Origin: a virus
Reading direction: 5' to 3' (one strand)
IMG/VR virus record: IMGVR_UViG_3300042434_000145
Location: 1 to 37,896 of that record
Length of the DNA: 37,896 bases
The position numbers and the translations under genes were made by a program. The notes under the pieces are model-generated. The model was given only the letters and a program-made list of their open reading frames with translations, ran no database searches and was not told the origin of the DNA. Shown piece after piece: positions 32,053 through 37,896 of the stretch; positions within the stretch are counted from its first letter, which is position 1; every line of letters begins with the position of its first letter.

Positions 32053-32259
32053 GTGGAAGAGATCGACCCCGTAAAGTACGGCGTTCTCTGGGAGCGCGTT
32101 CAGCAGATGGACAAGAAGATCGACAAGATGGAGCGCCAGATCGACCAACTGCTCGAACTTGCCAACAAGGGCAAAGGCGGCTTCTGGGTCGGCATGACGA
32201 TCGCCAGCAGCGTCGGCGCCGTCGTGGCTTGGGTAGCGGGGCACTTCAAAGGTGGGTAA
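32053..32259 (+). CDS. Small membrane protein of the lysis region, holin-like (68 aa)
   Basis: A 68-aa protein beginning at a GTG. The N-terminal 40 residues are a charged coiled coil (VQQMDKKIDKMERQIDQLLE), and residues about 44-62 form one membrane span (FWVGMTIASSVGAVVAWVA). This layout is common for small phage proteins near holins. It could be an accessory holin or antiholin for the three-span holin downstream. Its stop overlaps the next ATG as TAATG. Confidence 0.72.
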   Translation: MEEIDPVKYGVLWERVQQMDKKIDKMERQIDQLLELANKGKGGFWVGMTIASSVGAVVAWVAGHFKGG

Positions 32260-32738
32260 TGATCGACCCGATAACCGCGCTCGCTGCCGTCTCCTCGGCG
32301 GTCAACCTTGTAAAAAAGGCCGTCAAGACGGTACAGGATGTGCAGTCGCTGGGTCCGGTGCTGGGGCAGTATTTTGATGCCAAGGCCCAGGCCATAGAGG
32401 TTGTTGAGAAGGCCAAGGGCGGAGAGTTCAAAGGGTCGGCGCTCGGCAAGGCGCTCGAACTGGAAATGGCGCTTGAACAAGCGCGCGAGTTCGAGGAGCA
32501 GGTCAAGATGCTGTTCTTCCAGTCCAATAAGATGGATGTCTGGATGCGGATCACGGCCAGGGCCAAGCAGATGGAGGCCGATGCGGCCAAGGCCGAGCGC
32601 AGGCGCAAGGAGGAGCAGAAGCGCCGCCAGGCAGAGATGGACGACTTGATCTTGGTCAGCGTGGCCGTGGTGGCTACGGTCGTGGTCCTAGGGGTCACGT
32701 TTTACTTTGTGATGGATGCACTTCAAAGGCAGGTGTAA
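32259..32738 (+). CDS. Membrane-anchored coiled-coil protein (159 aa)
   Basis: A 159-aa protein. The N-terminal MIDPITALAAVSSAVNLVKK is a motif shared by phage proteins of unknown role near lysis genes. The middle is an amphipathic, charged helix (residues about 60-128), and the C-terminus holds one membrane span (LILVSVAVVATVVVLGVTF, about residues 131-149). The coiled coil plus span recalls an inner-membrane spanin in reverse orientation, but the order is wrong for a classical i-spanin. The true start is at 32259 (TAATG overlap), not the upstream ATG. Confidence 0.72.
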   Translation: MIDPITALAAVSSAVNLVKKAVKTVQDVQSLGPVLGQYFDAKAQAIEVVEKAKGGEFKGSALGKALELEMALEQAREFEEQVKMLFFQSNKMDVWMRITARAKQMEADAAKAERRRKEEQKRRQAEMDDLILVSVAVVATVVVLGVTFYFVMDALQRQV

Positions 32739-32739
32739 T

Positions 32740-33156
32740 ATGTTCCCACTCGCAGCGTTACTCGATGTCGGCGGCAAGCTGATTGACAAACTGATCCCCG
32801 ACCCAGAAGCCAAGGCCAAGGCCCAGATGGACCTGGCAAAGATGGCCCAGGACGGCGAGTTAGCCAAGATGGCTAACGACACCAAGCTCTTTGAAATTGA
32901 GCATACCGGCATCACCGAGCGGTGGCGCTCTGACATGGGCAGCGACTCTTGGCTGTCCAAGAACATCCGTCCTCTGGCGCTGATTGCCATCTTCGTGGCG
33001 TATTTCCTGTTCACCGCGATGAGCGCCTTCGGCTATCACGCGCAGGAGACTTATGTGCAACTGCTCGGCCAGTGGGGGCAGATCATTTTCCTCGCCTATT
33101 TCGGTGGCCGCACGGTTGAGAAGCTGGCTGACATGAAGTACGGGAAAGACAAATGA
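32740..33156 (+). CDS. Holin, GTA_holin_3TM-like
   Basis: A 138-aa protein of the 'holin of 3TMs, for gene-transfer release' type. A charged helical N-terminus (KLIDKLIPDPEAKAKAQMDL, residues about 13-32) is followed by DSWLSKNIRPLALIAIFVAY, the family's signature, and further hydrophobic segments to about residue 125. In this family it permeabilises the inner membrane so the endolysin can escape. It starts 1 nt after the previous stop, and its stop overlaps the endolysin ATG as ATGA. Confidence 0.85.
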   Translation: MFPLAALLDVGGKLIDKLIPDPEAKAKAQMDLAKMAQDGELAKMANDTKLFEIEHTGITERWRSDMGSDSWLSKNIRPLALIAIFVAYFLFTAMSAFGYHAQETYVQLLGQWGQIIFLAYFGGRTVEKLADMKYGKDK

Positions 33157-33665
33157 GACAAAACTGGGATGAAGCACTCAAGCACCTCCTAAAGTGGGAG
33201 GGCGGCTACGTCAACCACCCGTCCGACCCCGGCGGTCGAACCAACCTGGGTGTGACCCAGCGCGTCTGGGAGGAGTGGACCGGCAAGCCCGCGTCTGAGG
33301 CCGACATGCGCGCGCTGACCGTCGAGATGGTGTCGCCGCTCTACAAGAAGCGGTACTGGGACGCGGTGCGGGGCGACGACCTACCCTCGGGCGTTGACCT
33401 GTGCGTGTTCGACTTCGCCGTCAACGCCGGCGTTGGCCGCGCGGCCAAGTTCCTACAGCAGGCTGTGGGCGTGACGGCCGACGGTCAGATCGGCCCCAAG
33501 ACGCTGGAGGCCGTGACCGCCAAGCCGGCCGACGAGCTAATCGAGCAGTACTGCACCATGCGCGAGGCGTTCTACAAGTCCTTGCCGACCTTCGCCACGT
33601 TCGGCAAGGGCTGGATGCGGCGCTTGAACGGCATCGAGGAAGAGTCCAAGACGCTAACGGCGTAG
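33153..33665 (+). CDS. Endolysin, glycoside hydrolase family 108
   Basis: A 170-aa peptidoglycan hydrolase. The N-terminal motif KWEGGYVNHPSDPGGRTNLG includes the catalytic Glu (E16) of GH108 lysozymes. The C-terminal half (VGVTADGQIGPKTLEAVTA, about residues 107-125) matches the PG_binding_3 repeat that usually accompanies GH108. There is no signal peptide, so it relies on the holin encoded immediately before. It is the last gene of block C and overlaps the converging leftward block by 12 nt. Confidence 0.93.
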   Translation: MRQNWDEALKHLLKWEGGYVNHPSDPGGRTNLGVTQRVWEEWTGKPASEADMRALTVEMVSPLYKKRYWDAVRGDDLPSGVDLCVFDFAVNAGVGRAAKFLQQAVGVTADGQIGPKTLEAVTAKPADELIEQYCTMREAFYKSLPTFATFGKGWMRRLNGIEEESKTLTA

Positions 33666-33824
33666 CAGCGCGCGGTAGGCCTCCATCGCCGCCTTGAGGT
33701 CTTGGCGCAACTGGTCAATCTGCTCGCTCTGCTCCTGCATCTTGCTGTGGGCCTCCTGCGCGAATTTCACTAGGTTCTCCTGGCGCCAGCTTGCGAAGTC
33801 TGCCGCGGGGCTTCGTGGGGACAT
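33654..33824 (-). CDS. Small coiled-coil protein (56 aa)
   Basis: A 56-aa protein, the last gene of block D. An AGGAG site 4 nt before the ATG at 33824 decides the start; an in-frame ATG at 33854 would add 10 residues. Residues 15-52 form a charged coiled coil ([20 protein letters not shown]). The end overlaps the endolysin stop by 12 nt. Function unknown. Confidence 0.7.
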   Translation of the reverse strand: MSPRSPAADFASWRQENLVKFAQEAHSKMQEQSEQIDQLRQDLKAAMEAYRALLRR

Positions 33825-33942
33825 GTCGCTCCTCGGTTGAAAATCGGTGGCCATTACCGCACACGCGTGATCGGTACACGGCGCCGTCCTTCTGTCTGGT
33901 CAGTTTTACTTCTGTCCACGCTTGGCAGATCGGGCACTTCAC
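33715..33942 (-). CDS. Zn-ribbon protein in an overlapping frame (75 aa, GTG start)
   Basis: A 75-aa ORF with two Cys knuckles: CPIC (residues 3-6) and [11 protein letters not shown] (from about residue 31, C-x2-GH). This resembles the NrdR/Ogr-like Zn ribbons in small phage regulators. A GGAG lies 8 nt before the GTG at 33942. It overlaps its upstream neighbour by 89 nt and its downstream neighbour by 110 nt in other frames. Either the proteins share DNA or one frame has decayed. Regulation of transcription is a guess. Confidence 0.6.
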   Translation of the reverse strand: MKCPICQAWTEVKLTRQKDGAVYRSRVCGNGHRFSTEERHVPTKPRGRLRKLAPGEPSEIRAGGPQQDAGAERAD

Positions 33943-34039
33943 TGATTGGTCTCCATCCAAATTTACGCCATGTTTCCTGAATGTTCGTCGCCGCGGCCGG
34001 CACGTACTTAAAGTTCGGGTCAAGAATACGGGCTTTCAT
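33854..34039 (-). CDS. Small conserved phage protein (61 aa)
   Basis: A 61-aa protein. [21 protein letters not shown] (split: residues about 9-29) is a motif I recall from many small phage proteins of unknown role, often next to Zn-ribbon genes. The second half (residues 30-61) is basic and lies in DNA also used by the Zn-ribbon ORF, so its composition may be constrained by that frame. It overlaps the upstream gene by ATGA and the downstream frame by TAATG. Confidence 0.65.
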   Translation of the reverse strand: MKARILDPNFKYVPAAATNIQETWRKFGWRPISEVPDLPSVDRSKTDQTEGRRRVPITRVR

Positions 34040-34218
34040 TTCACAGCCTCCTTCATCAGTTCCACTCGCTCCCGCGCCGCGCGCAGCACGGTGTACCGCT
34101 GGTGCAGGCGCTCCAAGAACGTCACGCGCCTGGCGCCCACGCGCTCGGCCTCCAGCAGGGCCAGCACCTCAGCCTCGCCCAGCATGTTTAGCTTTTTGTT
34201 TAGCTCGCGCCAGTTCAT
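34036..34218 (-). CDS. Small helical phage protein (60 aa)
   Basis: A 60-aa helical protein. [22 protein letters not shown] (split: residues about 21-42) is the pattern of a family of small phage proteins adjacent to helicase genes; its function is unknown. A GGAG lies 7 nt before the ATG at 34218. It overlaps the upstream gene by 50 nt and the downstream gene by ATGA. Confidence 0.75.
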   Translation of the reverse strand: MNWRELNKKLNMLGEAEVLALLEAERVGARRVTFLERLHQRYTVLRAARERVELMKEAVK

Positions 34219-34345
34219 CTTTTCGCTCCAGTTGATCTAGGGATTTTTTGAGTCGCTCCATCAGGCGCTGCGACTGGTTGTACTGCCGGATGGCAATACG
34301 TAGCTGCGCCTTCGTGGAGCGTATTTTCTCTTGGGTTGTGTTCAT
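34169..34345 (-). CDS. Small coiled-coil basic protein (58 aa)
   Basis: A 58-codon ORF. Its ATG at 34345 overlaps the helicase stop as ATGA, and a GGAG lies 8 nt upstream. It is mostly basic coiled coil (IRQYNQSQRLMERLKKSLDQ, about residues 19-38), ending in a Lys/Arg-rich tail. It overlaps the next gene by 50 nt in another frame. The fit to the chain supports a real gene; function unknown. Confidence 0.65.
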   Translation of the reverse strand: MNTTQEKIRSTKAQLRIAIRQYNQSQRLMERLKKSLDQLERKDELARAKQKAKHAGRG

Positions 34346-35625
34346 TTCAGACTCTCCATTGCAATGTCACTGATCGCCCGCTTGTCGTGCAGCGCGGCCC
34401 ATATTTTCTCGTCCACCGTCTGGTTGGCGAGCATCACGTAGCACCAGACGGCGTGGCGCTGCCCGGATCGGTGCAGGCGCCCGTTGGCCTGCTCGAACAG
34501 TTCAAGGGACCAGGGCAGGCTGAGCCAGACGAGGTGGTGGCCGCCGTGCTGGAGGTTAAGCCCGTGTCCGGCGGACTTGGGGTGTAGACATAGCAGGCGT
34601 ACTCGTCCGGCGTTCCAGTCATCAATGCTGTCAACCGTTCGGGCGTGAGGGAAGCGTCGCTGGAGTTCATTGAGTTCCTCTATGAAGTTGTAGAAGACGA
34701 TTGTGTTGGCCTGCTGGTTCTCGGCCAGCAGTTCTTCAAGCCGGTCAAACTTGTGGCTGCTGAACCAGACCGGCTCTGGCGTGTAGACGAACCCGGCGGC
34801 CATCTGCGAGAGCTTCTGCGTCACCGCAGCCGCGTTCTGGGCCACTGCCTGCGCGTCGGGGAACTGCACGATGAAGTCCTTCTTCATGTCCTCGTAGGGC
34901 TTGCGGTCGGGTAGGTCCATCCGCACCTCGACCGTGTGCAGCGGCGGCAGTTGGTCCTTGTACTCGCCCGGCTCCAGCACGAACGTGGCCGGCTTGATGC
35001 GCTCCATCACCTGCTCCAGCGCGCCCGGCCGCGGCTGCCAGTCGTTGAACTCACGGTTGACGAGGTAGAAGTACTGCTGCTGGAACGCGCCCTTGGAGCG
35101 CCCGAGCAGCTTCTGGTCGATGATCTTGCACTGGCCGAACACGTCCTCCAGCCCGTTGCTGGTGAAGCTGCCGGTCAGCCCCCAGCGGATCGGGCAGTCG
35201 AGCACCTTAGCCAGCGCCTTGAACCTAGCGCCCGAGGGGTTCTTCAGGCGTGTTAGCTCGTCGAACACCACACCGTCGAAAGTGCTCAAGTCCTGCTCGG
35301 CCAGCCACTGGAGGTTGTCGTAGTTGGTCACGACGATCTCGGACCAGTAGTCGAGCGCCGCTTTGCGCTGCGTGGGTGTGCCCACGGCTACGCGCAGTTG
35401 CAGGCCGGGCGCCCACTTGGGCTGCTCCTGCGGCCAGACGCTGGTGGCAACGCGCAGCGGCGCGATGACGAGGAAGCGCCTGACGTGGCCGTCGCGTATC
35501 ATGTCGCGCATGGCCGTCAGCGTGATTGCTGTTTTCCCCGCGCCGACCGGCGCGAGGATCATGGCGCGGTCGTGCTCGTAGAGGAAGTCAGCCGCCGACT
35601 CTTGGTAGGGACGCAATAAAAGCAT
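34342..35625 (-). CDS. SNF2-family DEAD/DEAH helicase
   Basis: A 427-aa superfamily 2 helicase of the SNF2 type. It shows Walker A APVGAGKT (residues 25-32, K31), motif II VVFDELTRLKN with D122-E123, motif III GLTGSFTS near residue 150, and motif VI QANGRLHRSGQ at 379-389 with arginine finger R386. The start is ATG at 35625, set by a GGAG 7 nt upstream; longer versions read through the VRR-NUC gene and are rejected. It follows a VRR-NUC nuclease, a common pair in phages, and probably processes branched or stalled DNA with it. Confidence 0.92.
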   Translation of the reverse strand: MLLLRPYQESAADFLYEHDRAMILAPVGAGKTAITLTAMRDMIRDGHVRRFLVIAPLRVATSVWPQEQPKWAPGLQLRVAVGTPTQRKAALDYWSEIVVTNYDNLQWLAEQDLSTFDGVVFDELTRLKNPSGARFKALAKVLDCPIRWGLTGSFTSNGLEDVFGQCKIIDQKLLGRSKGAFQQQYFYLVNREFNDWQPRPGALEQVMERIKPATFVLEPGEYKDQLPPLHTVEVRMDLPDRKPYEDMKKDFIVQFPDAQAVAQNAAAVTQKLSQMAAGFVYTPEPVWFSSHKFDRLEELLAENQQANTIVFYNFIEELNELQRRFPHARTVDSIDDWNAGRVRLLCLHPKSAGHGLNLQHGGHHLVWLSLPWSLELFEQANGRLHRSGQRHAVWCYVMLANQTVDEKIWAALHDKRAISDIAMESLK

Positions 35626-35875
35626 CAACATGCTCCTTTGACCATAGGCAGGCGTAGTTCTGGCCCAGCCGCGCCATCTCCGACTGGAAGTGCCGTTGCA
35701 GCGGCGAGAGGCGACCGCCTGGCGCCTTGAGTTCGACGAACCATGTGCTGCCATCAGGCAAGCAGACCACGCGGTCGGCCACGCCGCGGTTGGAGGGGCT
35801 GACGAACTTGTAGGCATGGCCGCCAAGCGCCTTGACTTTGGCGACGAAATGCTTCTCGATGGTTGACTCTCTCAC
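35588..35875 (-). CDS. VRR-NUC domain nuclease
   Basis: A 95-aa stand-alone VRR-NUC protein. Conserved residues are E7, D34 (in PSNRGVADRVV), E48 and K50 (FVELKAPGG), followed by SPLQ near residue 57. The family cleaves branched DNA and, in phages, is frequently next to an SNF2 helicase. The GTG at 35875 overlaps the upstream stop (GTGA), and the gene overlaps the helicase start by 38 nt, so the two are probably translated together. Confidence 0.88.
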   Translation of the reverse strand: MRESTIEKHFVAKVKALGGHAYKFVSPSNRGVADRVVCLPDGSTWFVELKAPGGRLSPLQRHFQSEMARLGQNYACLWSKEHVDAFIASLPRVGG

Positions 35876-36087
35876 TTCATGCCCCAGTCGTCGAACAGAG
35901 GCATGGGGTCCACCCCGAACGCCTTGCGGATGAGATCGGCTGCTTGGTACGGCTCGGCCTCGTCGGCGATCTCGGCGCATCGTGCGGCGACAAGGGCGGC
36001 GAAGCGTTCAAACGCGTCCTCTGCCCTACCAATTTCGCCGTCATAAAACCCAGCCTCCCGCGCCATACGGATGATGTCTTCTTTCAT
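35872..36087 (-). CDS. Small helical phage protein (71 aa)
   Basis: A 71-aa protein beginning MKEDIIRMAREAGF, a start shared by many small phage proteins. The middle includes ERFAALVAARCAEIADEAEP (about residues 26-45), and the end is acidic and aromatic. The ATG at 36087 overlaps the upstream stop as ATGA; the longer upstream version is rejected. Function unknown. Confidence 0.75.
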   Translation of the reverse strand: MKEDIIRMAREAGFYDGEIGRAEDAFERFAALVAARCAEIADEAEPYQAADLIRKAFGVDPMPLFDDWGMK

Positions 36088-36386
36088 TTCAAAAACCCCA
36101 CGATCTGCTCGTACACGCCGTTGCGGGCGCTGTTGTCTGTCTCGTACTTGTTCCATCCTGCGTAGCGCATCTCTGTCTCTGCTCGGCGCAGCAGGTCAAA
36201 CGCACGATCACGCTCCTCAGACAACTCCTTCATCACCTCAATGACCGCCTGCTCATGCTTGAGCAATATGGCGCGGATCATCTCCATCGGCGTTTCAATC
36301 ATGGCAACCGCTGCGGCTTTGACTTTCTCATCGTCTGTCTTTGCCTTGGCAACGGCTTCGGCGTGTAGCTTGCTTAATGGTTTCAT
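36084..36386 (-). CDS. Hypothetical helical protein (100 aa)
   Basis: A 100-aa, almost all-helical protein with a charged Ala/Glu/Lys-rich N-terminal half and KHEQAVIEVMKELSEERDRA (about residues 43-62) in the middle. No family recognised. Both ends overlap neighbours by 4 nt (ATGA), so it is part of a coupled chain. Function unknown. Confidence 0.75.
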   Translation of the reverse strand: MKPLSKLHAEAVAKAKTDDEKVKAAAVAMIETPMEMIRAILLKHEQAVIEVMKELSEERDRAFDLLRRAETEMRYAGWNKYETDNSARNGVYEQIVGFLK

Positions 36387-36610
36387 GATGCATACCCATC
36401 CGTTATGACTTTGTTCTTCGCCTCTTCCAGCGCACCGATCAGGGTGAGCCGGTCAGGCACAGTGGATACTTTGATCTTGAACTGGCCCCTGTCTTTCCAG
36501 AAGCACAGCACGATCACAGTGTCGGGCTGCTCATCGGCAGCCTCGTTCAGCACCGCCTTGGCCTGCACTTTGTGGTGGTCAGGGATGGTCAAGGTTTTGA
36601 GTTTGCTCAT
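36383..36610 (-). CDS. Hypothetical protein (75 aa)
   Basis: A 75-aa mixed alpha/beta protein. TVIVLCFWKDRGQFKIKVST (about residues 31-50) looks like a small beta-sheet core with a helical C-terminal part (IGALEEAKNKVI). Overlaps both neighbours by ATGA. No known family or catalytic motif. Confidence 0.75.
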   Translation of the reverse strand: MSKLKTLTIPDHHKVQAKAVLNEAADEQPDTVIVLCFWKDRGQFKIKVSTVPDRLTLIGALEEAKNKVITDGYAS

Positions 36611-36801
36611 GTTTGCCCCCTTGCTCGGATGGCGGCGGCAGCTTCAATGTAGGTCTTGGCGTTAAACGCCACCTTCGCACACGCCTCGCGCTCGGCTTCA
36701 ACGGCTGCTTTCACCGCCGCCTCAAGCTCGTAGCGGTAGCACAGGGTGTCGTCGTCATCTTTCATTCCAATGCTGTTGGCATCAGTACGGGGCTTGCTCA
36801 T
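36607..36801 (-). CDS. Small acidic phage protein (64 aa)
   Basis: A 64-aa protein with an acidic N-terminal part (KDDDDTLCYRYE) and an Ala/Glu-rich helix (AAVKAAVEAEREACAKVAFN, about residues 28-47). The latter recalls a widespread family of small phage proteins with an EREACA motif. An AAGGA site 5 nt upstream supports the ATG at 36801. It overlaps the previous gene by 20 nt. Confidence 0.72.
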   Translation of the reverse strand: MSKPRTDANSIGMKDDDDTLCYRYELEAAVKAAVEAEREACAKVAFNAKTYIEAAAAIRARGQT

Positions 36802-36895
36802 AGTCGTCCTTGGTGGGGTCGAACTTGCCCGGTGTCAGCGGCGGCAGGCCGGGGCGGTCGAGCGGGTTGGGGAAGGGTGGGAACGGCCAGGTCAT
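36782..36895 (-). CDS. Small proline-rich protein (37 aa)
   Basis: A 37-aa Pro/Asp-rich peptide starting MTWPFPPFPNPLDRPG and ending KDDYEQAPY. The ATG overlaps the preceding stop (ATGA), and its stop lies 20 nt inside the next gene. The longer ORF through this stretch is antisense-like upstream and rejected. The proline-rich start suggests an unfolded binding peptide. Confidence 0.6.
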   Translation of the reverse strand: MTWPFPPFPNPLDRPGLPPLTPGKFDPTKDDYEQAPY

Positions 36896-37068
36896 GCGGT
36901 CACCACTTGTTGCAGTGCAGCAATCAGTTCCTTGGCCTGCTCGTGCGTCAGCACAGTGGCGACGTTGCCGTGCTTGACGTACAGACTGAGCCACACGGTG
37001 TCTTTGTCGTAGCGGTTGACAAAAACATTAGAGCCTTCACGGCCATTGATTAGAAATCCTTCGTCCAT
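36892..37068 (-). CDS. Hypothetical protein, first gene of block D (58 aa)
   Basis: A 58-aa beta-rich protein. The ATG at 37068 has a GGAG 7 nt upstream and lies about 30 bp after a good promoter; the long ORF further upstream would read through that promoter and is rejected. NRYDKDTVWLSLYVKHGNVA (about residues 18-37) gives it a compact core, followed by HEQAKELIAAL. Its stop overlaps the next ATG. Function unknown. Confidence 0.75.
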   Translation of the reverse strand: MDEGFLINGREGSNVFVNRYDKDTVWLSLYVKHGNVATVLTHEQAKELIAALQQVVTA

Positions 37069-37098
37069 AGGGTACTCCAGTTGATTGAGGGAGCCGCG

Positions 37099-37127
37099 AT
37101 CATAAGGGGTAAAAAACTTTTGTGCAA
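37099..37127 (-). promoter_or_regulatory. Promoter of leftward block D
   Basis: On the - strand TTGCAC (37127-37122) and TATGAT (37104-37099) are 17 nt apart, a good sigma-70 spacing. Its -35 overlaps the -35 of the rightward promoter, so the two compete or share an activator. Confidence 0.65.
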
Positions 37128-37149
37128 CTACTTTTTTCTGTGCTATGAT
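37120..37149 (+). promoter_or_regulatory. Promoter of rightward replication block A, apparently leaderless
   Basis: TTGTGC (37120-37125) and an extended -10 TGC-TATGAT (37144-37149) are 18 nt apart. The -10 ends 7 nt before the ATG at 37157, so the transcript would begin at the start codon. Shares its -35 with the leftward promoter. Confidence 0.6.
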
Positions 37150-37156
37150 GAGCACC

Positions 37157-37896
37157 ATGAAACACTCATCCATCGTCGGCGGCTCTACCGCCAAGCGCGT
37201 CATCATGTGCCCCGGCTCTGTCAAGCTGGTGCAGAAGATGCCCCCGCAGCCCTCCAGCACCCACGCTGACCGCGGCACGATGCTGCACGACGTGATCAGC
37301 CGCATCCTGCTCGACCAAGGCGTTGTGATCGGGCAGTACAAACACAAGGACCATGTACTAACTCAGGAGCTTTACGATGAGAAGATTGCACCTGCCTTGG
37401 ACGCGCTCGACGAGATCGATCCCTACGGTCGGCTGGTATACGAGGTTGAGACGCGCGTTGGTTTCGGCGATCTTCTGCCTGGAGTGTTTGGTAGCACTGA
37501 TCTTGTTGGGCGTATTGACGACCGTGCTGTGGTCTTGGATTGGAAGTTTGGCGACGGTGTTGTCGTTGACGCTGTAGAGAACGCGCAACTGATGTTCTAC
37601 GCTGCCGCGGCCATGCGGACCGATGAACTCAAATGGGCCTTCGAGGGCGCCACCGAGATCGAGTGCATCATCGTGCAGCCGCCGGCGATCAGGCGCTGGG
37701 TGACGACCAAGGAGCGCATCGCTCAGTTCGAGGTCGAGTTGGTGCGGGCGGTTAAGACCGCGCTGCTGGAGGACGCGCCGCTGGCGCAGGGCGACCACTG
37801 CCGCTGGTGCGCGGCCAAGCCGGTGTGCCCGCAGATGACCGGCGCTGTCGATCGCGCGCTCAAGCAGCAATTGATCAACTTGGATGTTGACACCTT
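37157..37896 (+). CDS. DUF2800-type Fe-S nuclease, N-terminal part (3' truncated by window edge)
   Basis: The N-terminal 246 residues of the split DUF2800 gene, running off the end and joining in frame to the piece at 1-795. It begins MKHSSIVGGSTAKRVIMCPG, with C18 as the first of four Cys of the predicted Fe-S site. Two other in-frame ATGs exist at 37145 and 37148, but these lie inside the predicted -10 element, so 37157 is preferred. The copy overlapping the left end differs at 11 or so amino acids near residues 173-205, outside the catalytic D115, D128 and K130. Probably the first gene of the replication block. Confidence 0.88.
   Translation, partial: MKHSSIVGGSTAKRVIMCPGSVKLVQKMPPQPSSTHADRGTMLHDVISRILLDQGVVIGQYKHKDHVLTQELYDEKIAPALDALDEIDPYGRLVYEVETRVGFGDLLPGVFGSTDLVGRIDDRAVVLDWKFGDGVVVDAVENAQLMFYAAAAMRTDELKWAFEGATEIECIIVQPPAIRRWVTTKERIAQFEVELVRAVKTALLEDAPLAQGDHCRWCAAKPVCPQMTGAVDRALKQQLINLDVDT
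37478..37896. repeat. Terminal redundancy, right copy
   Basis: Gap-free counterpart of bases 1-419 at about 91% identity by eye count. Most differences fall between 37675 and 37777 and change the protein (for example K-to-A and H-to-V), whereas both ends are identical. Confidence 0.9.

Noticed and set aside
33646-33707. CCAAGAC...GTCTTGG inverted repeat at the convergent gene ends
   Set aside because: About 48 nt lie between the arms and no T-run follows on either strand, so it is not a credible terminator.
35626-35826. N-terminal extension of the SNF2 helicase by 67 residues
   Set aside because: It is the shadow of the VRR-NUC gene; a proper ribosome binding site fits the ATG at 35625 and the helicase domain starts there.
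1-37896. Integrase, excisionase, CI/Cro-like repressor, tRNA or phage RNA polymerase
   Set aside because: I looked for these because of the P22-like head and the SOS-like box but saw no convincing match in any frame; a tRNA scan and profile search would be decisive.

Overview
This window is essentially one complete genome of a P22-like podovirus, very probably assembled from an environmental sample. The capsid and tail genes define it: a P22-type portal, scaffold, gp5-like coat, gp4-like and gp10-like tail accessory factors, and three ejection proteins in the P22 gp7-gp20-gp16 order. The first 419 bases recur at 37478-37896 without indels but with about 36 substitutions by eye count, so the map closes into a circle of about 37,477 bp, as expected for a headful-packaged, circularly permuted genome. 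The DUF2800 nuclease gene is split across the window ends. GC content, gene families and a LexA-type site point to a proteobacterial host, but the host cannot be named from the sequence. I see no integrase, CI/Cro-like repressor, RNA polymerase, tRNA or CRISPR.

On the circle there are four transcription blocks, two divergent pairs that meet tail to tail. Block A (+, 37157 through the junction to 6541) is replication: DUF2800 Fe-S nuclease, a putative ssDNA-binding-type protein, family A DNA polymerase, a PP-loop (PAPS-reductase-like) protein and a RepB-primase/D5-type helicase. Block B (-, 8555 to 6598) is a chain of small unknown proteins, including two tiny membrane peptides, and ends in a leftward terminator at about 6544-6580. 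Block C (+, 9173 to 33665) is packaging, head, tail machine, ejection proteins, a run of fibre genes and the lysis cassette. Block D (-, 37068 to 33654) is a tightly overlapping chain of small proteins with a VRR-NUC nuclease and an SNF2 helicase.

The two divergent regions hold the control signals. At 37069-37156, back-to-back promoters share a -35 region and both have the -10 hexamer TATGAT. At 8556-9172 a 617-bp noncoding region carries three tandem 9-mers, many TGTGG/CCACA cores, a duplicated 23-mer, a DnaA-box-like site, AT-rich tracts and a strong match to the LexA (SOS) operator; it is the best candidate for replication origin and master switch. Terminase small subunit and DUF2800 both start 6-7 nt after a -10 element, suggesting leaderless mRNAs.

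The most interesting features are the SOS-like box in a phage without visible lysogeny genes, the iteron-rich intergenic region, the PP-loop protein inside the replication operon, overlapping reading frames around a Zn-ribbon protein, tiny membrane ORFs, and a 650-aa repeat fibre in the position of the P22 tail needle.
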